Below are positions 47,282-58,900 of a stretch of DNA of 64,000 nt, in pieces. Made by a program: the position numbers and the translations under genes. The stretch covers positions 46,228,891-46,292,890 of the forward strand of contig NC_061796.1 of assembly GCF_021462225.1 (NCBI RefSeq), written 5' to 3'. Source of the DNA: Girardinichthys multiradiatus. Taxonomy: Eukaryota; Chordata; Actinopteri; Cyprinodontiformes; Goodeidae. Positions within the stretch are counted from its first letter, which is position 1. Each line of letters starts with the position of its first letter. The notes under the pieces were generated by a model that ran no database searches, had not been told where the DNA came from, and saw only the letters and a program-made list of their open reading frames with translations.

Positions 47282-47912
47282 TGTTGAGAAATGGTCATCC
47301 AGAAGGTTGGTTTTATTTAGAACATCATTCTTTAAAACATTATTTTATTAAAATAATATTTTATCTCATCTTGCATTGTGAATGGTTGTCTAAACGCTTG
47401 CTGATTATTGTCTAAGTTGGTTCCAAGTCAAACTTAACTTCACTTCCAGGTTCTTCAAGATAATCCTTGGTTCTCAAACATAAACATTGCATGGTAATGT
47501 TGCATCACTCTTTTGGTCATAATTTCCAATCATCTTTAATCAACTTGTTTATATTGTACATAGTCCATTAGTCTTCATTATTCTTTAATTCTGCTTGGTA
47601 GTTTAGTTGGATTGTTTTAGCAAAGTAAAGAGTTTGTTGATTGAAATATGTTTGACTTTGAGTTGACTTATTTTTGTTAATAAATTCTTGTATTTTAAGA
47701 AATTGTGTGAATTTATTCCATATATGTGCAGAGTTTATGCTGTTCAATAATGTCAGAGCTCGTCTCACACCTTTCTATTTTGTCCTAATACCATCGCCTT
47801 ACTGGGCTGGTATTCACAGGACAATCCTTAACAGACCGAAATATTATTTGACAAAATATTAAAATATTCATATTAAATATTAAATAATATTCTCAGATTC
47901 ATAATCACAACA
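47282..47912 (-). mobile_element. LTR-like repeat (TGTTGT...CAACA), copy 2
   Basis: The inverted counterpart of 21267-21895, with the same ends and length and few visible differences. The pair brackets about 26 kb containing gene C and part of the spacer towards gene D. Confidence 0.55.
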
Positions 47913-48439
47913 CTCGTTTAGCATTCTATGTTGTTTTCTTCAGCTCCTTTGCACTAAAAGGGAAAAGCCTTTAGCCTCCTACTAAAAACATCCCACCAAA
48001 AACCAGAATTTTCAGAGAAGACTACAGCAGAACTGCTTTAAGTGGACAGTTTAAACACATATTTTGTCTGAGTTTTATTTTTACATCTGTTTGCAGATGA
48101 ATCATTGACTTCCTTCCTCTTTTCAAGAATTGCAGCAGACAAACAGGAAGTTTGTATTATTTTTTTATCTTGCCCAATCCCCTTACGACTTTTTAGAAGT
48201 GCCACATAATCTTAATATGATCCACAGACAGACAATTTCAGCAACCTGGGATGATTGTAGCCTTGAGATTATGCTCCGTTTGTTATATTTGTAGCTTATA
48301 TGTTTAGCTGTGTTTCACTTCAAGAAAAAGTCTCCAAATGAGCTACTACTGCCAATAACGGTTTAACTTTTCTTAAACATAAAACGTACTCCTGGCCCAG
48401 TGTGTGCTTTGTGCTTCTTTCTCTGTGTTCTCAAACCCC

Positions 48440-48670
48440 TGAGGCCAAATGTTCATTTGGAAGGAAGGATTGCTGCAAAGACAGTGACTCGATGCAATGG
48501 GATTGAACTAGAATGTATGTAATTAACTTGAAATCTGTAAATATTATTGGACTGACTATATAATTTTTACCATACAAACAGGTCGGACCTGTTTGTATGG
48601 TAAAGTGTTATAGGATGTAACCTGTTGTGAACGGGTGCTTTATAAATAAAAAATAATTAAATTGAACTTG
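48440..48670 (+). repeat. Interspersed repeat family member with internal palindrome
   Basis: 'gattgctgcaaagacagtgactcgatgcaatggg' and the end 'gtgctttataaataaaaaataattaaattgaac' match the family at 10040-10430. A 39-bp near-perfect palindrome (48566-48604) lies inside this copy only. Confidence 0.55.
48566..48604. repeat. 19-bp perfect inverted repeat, 1-nt centre
   Basis: TTTACCATACAAACAGGTC, then G, then its exact reverse complement. It can form a long hairpin or cruciform with essentially no loop. Confidence 0.95.
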
Positions 48671-49441
48671 TAAGCAGGATATCAGTTTTAAATTTATTTT
48701 CTATTTTTTACAGTGATAAAAGAAATGGAAAAAACATTAAGGCAACAAGAAGACAATTGCCCAAAGCATCTACATCAGATGTGCCCAACTTATTGTCACA
48801 TGGGACAAATTTGTCCAGTTAAAGTAATCAAGGATGAAAAAGAATCTAACTCTAAAAAATTACTACAAATAGTTATATTGTGATTTTTTATTTCCTTGGT
48901 CAATAATAAACAGAGCTTTTAATTTTTGAGTTAACCAAATAAATTAGTCAGACTTTCTGTAGGAAATTGATGTGTAAATCATTGTAAACATGAAATAAAA
49001 ATATATAAATAAAAACAAAAACACATCTATTCTGAGCAAAACCAGTTTTGGATCATTCTTATTTTGAAAATGCTCGCTGTATTCAGCCAAACTGAATAAA
49101 ATAATTAAAGATTTAGGAACAGCACAGTCTGCTTTTGCATAAATGTCAGTTAATATCTTTACTGTGAAATGAAAAAGAACAAAATAAAGAGAAGTGATTA
49201 AACAACAACAATGTTTTGCTAAACCCAACATTTTTAGTTTTGTTTCTTTTTTACCTATTTTCTTTTACCAGATTATGGCGTTATCTGTTTTTATTTTGGT
49301 TTCATTAGGTTTTATTCCCCTGGGGATTTATATGCAATGCTGTCCTCTTCTTTATCCTTGTGTTTGATTTTTGAAGTCTTGAGCAGTTTGAGCAATACTA
49401 TATTTTATGGTTCTGGTTATGTTAAGATGTTTGTTTTTTTT

Positions 49442-49503
<62 letters not shown>

Positions 49504-49947
49504 GTGTATTTTGAACTACTGGAAAACAAATCTACATTATGGGTGCATATTAAGTAACCTTGAACCTTGAAATACATAGTCTCCAGTGCATATGCTGTAT
49601 GAAGAGCATATTTGCTCACGCTCTGTATGCATTGCTCTGCAGAGATTCATTTTTGGGTCATAGACCCAAAAGGGAAAACACAAGGAAAGGCTATTAGAAG
49701 TTTATTTTTATATACATTTCTTTGGCGCTCAGAACCCGGGGGAAGACCTGAACGCTGCGAATGATGAGGGCTTGAATGAGTATTTTTAGGATTAAATTAG
49801 AGATGTCTTCCCCCCGGGATCCGAAAGGTGGTGGAGTGGAGGCCTGAAGGATCGGGTTGTTGTGAGTCCAGAAGGAGAAGATGGGGAGGAGGTGGGTCAA
49901 AGCTCAGCTCATTTGAGAACCACTATTATAAATTCCCTAGCAGTGGA
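48671..49947. other. Region downstream of gene D
   Basis: No gene recognised. On the minus strand 'tttatt' at about 49699-49705 is a possible AATAAA polyadenylation signal roughly 245 bp beyond the gene D stop. Confidence 0.35.
49445..49500. repeat. (TG)28 microsatellite
   Basis: Uninterrupted TG dinucleotide run downstream of gene D. Confidence 0.97.
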
Positions 49948-52900
49948 TCAAATGTCCAGCATATTTGCTTTAGTTTCAGGCTTTATCAGGGCTTCTTGCT
50001 CACAGATGAATTTGTTCTGGAATTCAGCATCTGATGTGTCCCAGCTCTCCGTCGGAGTGCTTCCAGGGATTAGAAGAGCATACGAACCAGAACCACCAAA
50101 TTCTGTCTTCATCCAGTACCTTCAAAAGTAAAGCTTGAAAATTAGTAACTGTGATACACATTCATACTTCTGTTGGTGCCACCTATAAAACTGAATGTCT
50201 GACATATAGATACACCAAAATTATAAAATCATGGCTCAAAATCTGTGTACTTACAATTGCTTTAAAATGACATGTAACTCTGGAACAATAGTTTTTCCGT
50301 TTTCTTTATTACCAATTTCACTTTACTTTTACTGAAAATCTCTCACCCAAGAGTGTCATTACGTCCATCGTTCCATTTCCAACTTTTGTTTCTTTGAGTT
50401 AACCCCAACCAGTATCCATGATTGTTGTCATAGTAGAAGGTACTGTGATTACTGAGAAATTCCTGCAAGTCATTTGGTCTCAAATCATTATTTTTATATT
50501 TTTCTTACATCAAATTTGATTGAGCAATTAAAACATGTTATTTCAAAGATAAAGCTGTGATGAGGCGATTCTGTGTTGGTGTTAGTGCTCACCTGTTCTT
50601 CCAAATAATCAACAACAACCAGATCTGCAGATTTGCTTTGGCAGTGCTGTTGACTTCCCTCCCAGGTTTTCCAAGAAGAAAGATCAAAAAACAGATAGCA
50701 CTTCTTCTGAAACAAAATCCAGCCTTTCTGACATGGTTGCCACTCTGTTACCATTAAGTAAAATGGGGAAAGATTTAACTGCTTTCAGTATCAATCAGGA
50801 TTAATCACTTGTTTTGTAACCCAGCATGAACTTTACATATTACTAACATACCTTTGCCAGCGTAGTATTCCGAGACTGGGAAGTTGTCAAACTTCAGAAT
50901 AAACCCTAGTAAGAAGTTCAGTACAATATTCTCACGAGTCAGCTCCTCACTATGATTTTGTGAGTTCCCCATCTTCATCATCAGTTCACGGATGTTTGCT
51001 TTCTGATCGTACATTTGAAGACCCGCTGGAAATGACACAGGAGATTATATGAGGGTTGTAACATAACATAGGCAGCTTTTAAAATCCAAATTCAACTGTA
51101 CTTTAGAAGAAATATATCCCATTTTAGACTTTTAAGTCAATTGCCGGAATGTGCAGTTAGAGTTAGGAAATGGGGTCAGGGTTATGGTCCGGTTTACTGT
51201 TTGAGGTATGAGAGTGGCGAAGTCAATGGTAACCTTGGTAGATTTGTCATTACAGATGCAAAACAAAAATCACTGTGTGAAAATAATGCCAATAGAGGAG
51301 GGAGATAATAACTGTAGAGTGTATCACTTCGTGTTGCTGTGAATTTTCCAATGACTATTACTTGTCAACATGACTCCTTCAGCAAACAGTCGTTTGCTGA
51401 CAAACTTCATTTGACTGCGCCCACATTTAGATGCACAGGTGTGGCAGCAGATTGATGTGTTCAAAATGCTCCAAAAGCATTGAAGTTCCTGTAAGATTTT
51501 ACAGAAACTCTAAAAGATCCTAGAAGACAGGCAACAATGCAGTGAAAGGTGGTTCTACAAAGTATTAATTCCCCCCTGAATTAATACAAATGAAGGCCAC
51601 ACTTTCAGGCTTCTATTTGAAAATAATTTTGTTGACCAAATATCATTTCTCTCCACTTCACAGCTATGCACTACTCAACTCAACTTTACTAAACTTTATT
51701 CTATTGCACTTTAAAACACAACTCAGTTGGCCAAAGAGCTTTATGCACCCTAAAAAGGTCTAAAAATAAATAAGATATAACAAAATACAAACCATAAAGA
51801 TAAAAACAGAAAAAACAAGACAAATGGAGAACAGATACAAAAAATAAGCAAACAAACAAGAATAAAACAACGAAAGCCAAAATCTCAAACTGGGTTAAAA
51901 GCCAGAGAGAAGAAATTTGTTTTAACAAAACACGTAAAAACTCAAAGTGAGCCAGCCTGCCGGATATGTAAAAGTAATTAATTCCAATTTTTATGGTCCA
52001 ATGATTGAGAAAGTGTGGTTGCCTCTCGGCATTCTCTTTATCTTCAGAATGACTAATACAACTGATCTGCCAAACTTAGCAACCGAGTGGGAGCGTGCAG
52101 ATTAAGCAGGTCTCACCGATACCAAGGGTCCATGGAGACATTTAAAAGCAAACAAAAGCATTTTGAAAGCAATCCAAATATGAACCGGTAGCCAAGTAAT
52201 TGCTGATAAAGCAGGAGAAATGTGGTCTTGTTTTTTGGTTACAGTTAAAAGATGAGCAGCAGTAATTTGGACCAGCTGCAGACGAGCAACAAAGGTTTGG
52301 TTAAGCCCAGTGTGAACAAGTTGTAATAAAACATGGATTAAAATCTCAAAATGATGTTGAGACAGCAGTGGTTTAACTTTGGGTAGCTTTCTCAATGGGA
52401 AAAGGTGGACCTGACCACTGATTTAATCTGAGCATCAGGGTTATAATCACTCTCCAGTCAAACACCCAGGTCTACTGGAATCTGTGTCAGATACTGACAG
52501 GATCTAGGACCTAGGTCAAAGCTGCTGTTGAAGACATCACTGGGCCCAAACAACATGACCTCAGTCTGTTTATTGTTCAGGTGTAAGACATGTATTGACA
52601 TTCATGATTTAATTTCTGCAATGCATTCAAGTAGGTGGTTCGCAGAATAACTCTTTTTTCTTTAGTGGCATAAAAATCTGACTGTCATCTGCATCAAAAT
52701 GGGTGATTATACTTTTTTTTAAAGAATTGACCGCAATAGGAGTATGTAAAGGGAGAAGAGAAGGGGGCCAAGAATGGAGACTTGAGGCACTCTTCATGAA
52801 AGAAGAGCTGCATGGGACTCAGAGGCCCCAAAACACAAAGAAAACTTCTCCCTGTGGAGCAACCCTCTGAATGCCGACCCAGGTTTCTAGACAGGAAAGG

Positions 52901-55900
52901 AAATCAGATGGTTCATTGTATCTGTTAGAGCCATGTTTTGCGTTTGTGTATTTATTTTCTTTGGGGTAATAGTATGTCGCACCATGTACCTGTAGTGGAA
53001 TTTTCTTATCAAAGTGGTAGAGAAATTTACTCATTAAAAGAGTAAAACCGGGCTTTGTCTTTATAAGTTTTATTCAAAGGCATTCAGCGTTTGAATGACT
53101 CTGTCATTGAGCAAGTCTGTTAAGCAGAGCCACGAACACCATTTACACACAGTATTTATACCAAACATGACAGTGTTATCTCAACTTCAAAGAGTCTGTG
53201 TTTTATGGCCCTAGACCCTCCTTGGGTCAGAGGTAACAAAGTTATCTACGAACAGACCATCGGCTCTTCCTGAGGCATCACCCTGATGGGTTTTAACCAT
53301 TAAACCTTTAATAATGGCCTTTACAGCTTACAACACAGATGTTCAAAGAAGAGAGATAACCTAAAGGTCATACACTTTGGAACACTTAATGCAAGAATTT
53401 CCATCACCTACCAATAAATAGAATGGAAGGTAATCACTTAGCAGGTGTGCTGATTGATAGGAGAAGCACACAGTTTTTGACCGTCGTCGTTGTTGCAGTC
53501 ATTAGTTTTTGTGTTGTGGCATTTATGTGAGCCATCTTGTTTGTACTACAAGTTACATGGATGTAATTGTTTTCACTGTTTATGTCCATTCTTGTTAAGC
53601 GCACAAGCGTGTTATGCCACAGAGCTTTATGTTGTGTTTTGCAGTTTTTCTCTCTCTCACCTCTTCCTGCAATGTGCGAGTGCGACAGGCAGACGCACCA
53701 CATAGCTGATACTCATCTGGGATAATCAGTGAACAGCTTTTAAGCAGCAGGAACCCTAAAGGAGGCGTCAGATTGTTATCTCACCAGAGTGGTAATTGGA
53801 CCAGCAGACTTTGCTGTGTTTCTCGTGTGTCTCTCGACCTTGTCTCTTACCTGAGTTTTTGTGTTTCTCTCTCCCAGAGTGGGTACTCCCTGCAGAACCT
53901 GATCTGGATTTTCTCAGCCCATCAGGGGCGACTGTGGCTCAGTGAGAAGAGTGGTCGTCTTGCAATCCGAGGGTTGTGGCTTCCTCCTGTTACATGTCAA
54001 TGTGCCCCTGGGCAAGGCACTTAACCTCGAATTGCCTACCGATCTGCGTATTAGTGAATGAATGTGTGCGCTTTATTGAGTGTGTCTGGGTGCATGTGGC
54101 TCTAGTGTAAAGCACTTTGAGTGGTTAGTATGACTGGAAAGGCTCTATGTAAGTTCAGTCCATTTACCATGGTCCTGGACCAAGTCTGCATTCTACTTAG
54201 AGCACTTAATGGTGCTTGCCCGACCAAGTGCCTCTTTTGACTTCCTGAAACCTACAGCATAAGTACTTACCTCATCTTATGTGATCCATCCTGATATCCT
54301 CCTGCCTGTCCACCCTCCAACTCCACACACCACCAACTGGATAAGAACTGAGTGAGGGAGCCTCAATCACTGCACCACAGCATCCCCTTTCAACCTCAGT
54401 CTTCGTGGATTGACTTACCTTTCCTCCCAGAAACATCAACCAAACGTCCCTAGACTTTGGAGATCGGGAGCTTCTCGCCATAAAACTGACCCTGGAAGAA
54501 TGGCGACACTGGCTGGAGGGCACTAGTCACCCCATTTTAATCTAGACTGATCACCAAAACCTCTCCTACCTCCAGTCAGCTAAGCCTCTCAATTCTCTTC
54601 AGTCCTGCTTGTCATTATTCTTCTCTTGGTTTAACTTCACTATTACTTTTTGCCCTGAATGCACCCTCACGCCAGTTTTCCCTATTCCTTGTTTTCCTTG
54701 TTTTCATTCCACAGTATTGCATTGTTGGGCTTTTCTCCTGGAATCTGGAGGATCAGATCTGCAGAGCTCAACAACATGAACCAGACCCAGGTGGGGGACC
54801 TCCCTTCCAAAATCATGTCACAGGTTATCCATTGGGCACACTCCTCCTGGAGTCCAGGGTCCAGTCAAACTATCGTCTTCCTTTGTCGCTACGTCTGGTG
54901 GCTATCTCTCAACAGAGATGTAATGTCATATGTGGCAGCCCACAATAAAAACTCCCACAAACCTCCTGCTGGCTTCTTACAACCACTCTCCATCCCCAAT
55001 CGACCTTGGTCTCACATTGCACTCGACCTCGTTACAGGTTTGCCTCCATCTAAAACCAAAACAGTCATTCTCTCCATAATTGACGGTTTTTCTAAGGCCT
55101 GTCACCTAATCACTCTTTCCAAACTTCCATCTGCATCTGTTACAGCCAAATTACTAATTTATCTTGCTCTCAGGTTTTCCTCAAGTTTTCACCCCCGAAC
55201 CAATGGCCAGTGTGAACATCTCAATAAGGAGATGGAGAATACCCTGCGAGTTCTCTGCACCAACAATCCCACTTCCTGGAGTCATCATCTTGTCTGGACG
55301 GAGTACGCATACAACTCCCATGTCTCCGCAGCATCCAGGTTAACTCCCTTTGAATCATCCCTTGGATACCAACCTTCACTCCTTCCCTCGTCCTTCCCAG
55401 AACTGGTCCAACCTTTGGTCCGAGCACATCTATAACGTGGCCGTAGGATGTGGAATCAGACCAAGACGGCAGTATTCATCTTTTCAAAATAAGACATTTG
55501 CTGACAGGAAGAGAGTTCCAGCTCCCACCTATTCGCCTGGACAAGAGGTTTTTTGTCTTCTAAGAACCTTTCCATTTAAAGCATACTCTAGAAAACTTCC
55601 TCCAAGATTTCTTGGCCCGTTCAAAGTAGACTTCATCATCAGTCCTTCCTGTGTTTGCCTTAAGCTCCTTTCTCATCTCTGTGTTCATCCTGCTTTCCAT
55701 GTCTCTCAGATCAAACCGGTACAATCCAATCCTTTGTGCCCTCCAGCCAGACCCTCTCCACCGACCCGGGAAATCGACGTCCCTCCGTAGAGGGCGTGGC
55801 ATACAGTACCTCGTCGACTGGGAGGGCTCTGGTCCTAAGGATCGACATTGGGTGCCCTGCAGATACGTCCTCGACCCCACTCTCATCACTGATTTTGAGG

Positions 55901-58900
55901 CATCCTCTCCATCTACCTCTGGACGACCTGCCTGGAGGTCTCCATTGAGGGGTGATGTCATACCACGAAGCTGAGCACAGGTTTGTGTTGTGTTTGTGCA
56001 GTTTTTCTCTCTCTTACCTCTTCCTGCAGGGTGCGGCAGGCAGGCGCAACCACTCAGCTGATACTCATCTGGTCTAATCAGCGAACAGCTTTAAAGCAGG
56101 CGTTAGATTGTTATCTCACCAGAGTGGTAATTGGACAAGCAGACATTGCTCTGTTTCTCTTGTGTGTCTCAACCTCGTTTCTGACATCAGTTTTTGTGTT
56201 CCTCTCTCCCAGAACAGATACTCCATGCAGAACCTAATCTGGATTTTCTCAGCCCATGGTCCTGGTTCAAGTCTGCATTCCGCTTAGACTTGAACTAGAG
56301 TTGACGGCGCTTGCGTAACAGAGCCTCCTTTGACTTCCTGAAACCTACAGCATAAGGAAAATACTTACCTCATCTTAGGTGATCCATCTTGATATCCTGC
56401 CTGTCCACCCTCCAACTCCACACACCACCCGCTGGATAAGAACAGAGACAGAAAGCCTTATTAACTGCACCACAGCCTCCCCATGTAAGATTTATCATTA
56501 TTGATTATAACTATTTATAAAAATTATAATACAAAATCATAATTTAGAAGAAATAAATTCTAACCAAAAATCATTTATTACGAATAAAGATCAAATATAC
56601 ACTCTGGTGGTGTGATTATTGGACTTACAGCAATTAATAACTACAATTAGTTCACTAATAATTGATAATTATTAACCAAAACAATGCCAAATGTTTTACC
56701 GAACACTGTCTCTAACAATCAAACTATTCAGGTCCAACAATTTCACCTAATGTTCAATATTCTACATAAAAAGGGTATGCTGATAATCAAAAATATTAAA
56801 CCCCAAAGCGGGAACTCCGTCAAACACATAGGGCCATACACTGTAACACAATGAGCTACACACAAGGCTCAGTTCGTAGCCTCAGTCTGTTTTAAGACTT
56901 TAACTTCCACTTAGTCAACAATTGGTTGTTAAAAACAAAGTAAACCCTTCTAGGTTCAGCAGTGTTGAGCTCTGTTGACGTCAGAGCTTTAATACCTGTA
57001 GAGCTGTGATGTCAGTTGCTGCGTCGAATGCTGAGCTGTGCAGTAGAGTAGTTTACCTGACCAAAACGGGTGTGACCCTCAACACCTGTCTTTGTGTGTC
57101 TTTGTCAGTTTTTGTGGCGTGACATCAACAAAACATAACAGTAAGACGCATCCCCAATCTGTCCAAATGGTGGGGTGCCCGGTCCTTGGTGTGCTGTGTT
57201 GGCTTTCCTCCAATGCTTCCTTCTGTGGCTCTGGTCCCTGGCCGGGCACCGAGCTGCAGTTGGCGGTTGGGTGGGTGGTGCGGTGGACCATGTCTTGTGC
57301 CTGCACTGGGGTGGCTGGCGGGTTGGGCTTGTAGATGTGGATTCATTAGCTTCTCAGGGATGGAGGTCACCTGTGGGGGCGTGCCCCTGTGTTGTGGGGA
57401 GGGGATTAATGGCGTTTGGGTTCGGGGGTATGTCTTTGATATCTGTGTCCTGGTTGGGGGTAGCCCTGTGGGGAAATTCATGTTGGGGTTCACTGAGGAT
57501 GGGCGTTCTTGGAGTTATGATCCGAATTAATTGGGGGGTTGGGACTGTTTCATCCTGCGGCGGCTCTGGTTGGCGGTTTAGTTTGGACCATATAAACCCC
57601 TCTTTTGTACATGGCCCCCTCTCCGGATGAGGATGGGGGTCATTGAGGACCAGGTTGCAGGCCAGGGTCGCTCAGGTTCATGCACTAGCCCAGGCTAGCC
57701 CAGCCAAGGTTCAGGTGCTGGGGCAGTTTGTCTGTCTCCACCCCCTGGAGGGAAGGGGACCACCTCCTGGGTCTGGGGGCTGGTTACCCCTATGGGGTAT
57801 CGGCACCTGGACCTGGGAGTATAGACTATGTATGGGGCATGTGAGTGAGTGTACAACATTCATTGTTGTTTGTCTTTACGTTAGGTGCGTGGGTGTGAGT
57901 GTTTTTATGTGTACGCATGAGTTTGGGAATGTGATTATTATTTTTCCCTTTTCGTTTCTGTCTCTGTGTCCGTAACAACTGAAATAATCCCAAAGCAGTT
58001 TCTAATAAAGTTTCTTTTATTAATATCAAGCAGAGCTTTAAAGCATTAGCTGCAATGCTCCACTTGTGAAAGAAAATCTGTTGGGCTTTTTCTTGGCAGT
58101 CACAAAATTCAGAGCGCTTCTCTGCCAGACAGGACACGGTTAAAATCCTTGTGGTGGGTTTTAAAACTGGATTGGAACAGCCCAATCACTTTGTTATTTT
58201 TCAAGTAAGAACTAAACTGATGATAAACAATCTTCTACACTACTTTGTGCTGATCTGTCACAAAAAATCCCAATAAATGGCATACAAGAATATAAGCACA
58301 GCTAATAACACAGGTTTGTGGTAGTTCGTTCGTTCGTTCGTTCGTCGTCTTCCGCTTATCCAGGACCGGGTCGCGGGGGCAGCAGACTCAGCAGAGACGC
58401 CCAGACGTCCCTCTCTCCAGACACCTGCTCCAGCTCCTCCAGGGGGAGCCCAAGGCGTTCCCAGGCCAGCCGAGAGACATAGTCCCTCCAGCGTGTCCTG
58501 GGCCGTCCCCTGGGCCTCCTCCCGGTGGGACGTGCCTGGAACACCTCCCGAGGAAGGCGTCCAGGAGGCATCCGGTATAGATGCCCGAGCCACCTCAACT
58601 GGCTCCTCTCAATGTGGAGGAGCAGCGGCTCTACTCCGAGCTCCTCCCGGATGGCCGAGCTCCTCACCCTATCTCTAAGGGAGTGCCCGGCCACCCTACG
58701 GAGGAAGCTCATTTCAGCCGCTTGTATCCGTGATCTCGTTCTTTCGGTCATGACCCAAAGTTCATGGCCAAACAGTGTTGGCAAAGCACTGCTTCCTCCT
58801 CCTGAGGCGCCGGACGGTTTGCCAGAATTGCTTCGAGGCCAACTGGTAGTCCTTCTCCATGGCCTCACCGAACTCTTCCCAGGCCCGAGTTTTTGCCTCT

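Noticed and set aside
57175..57630. 151-aa ORF rich in Gly, Trp and Cys
   Set aside because: Frames are open on both strands because of G-rich composition; no domain, no splice sites, no conserved pattern.
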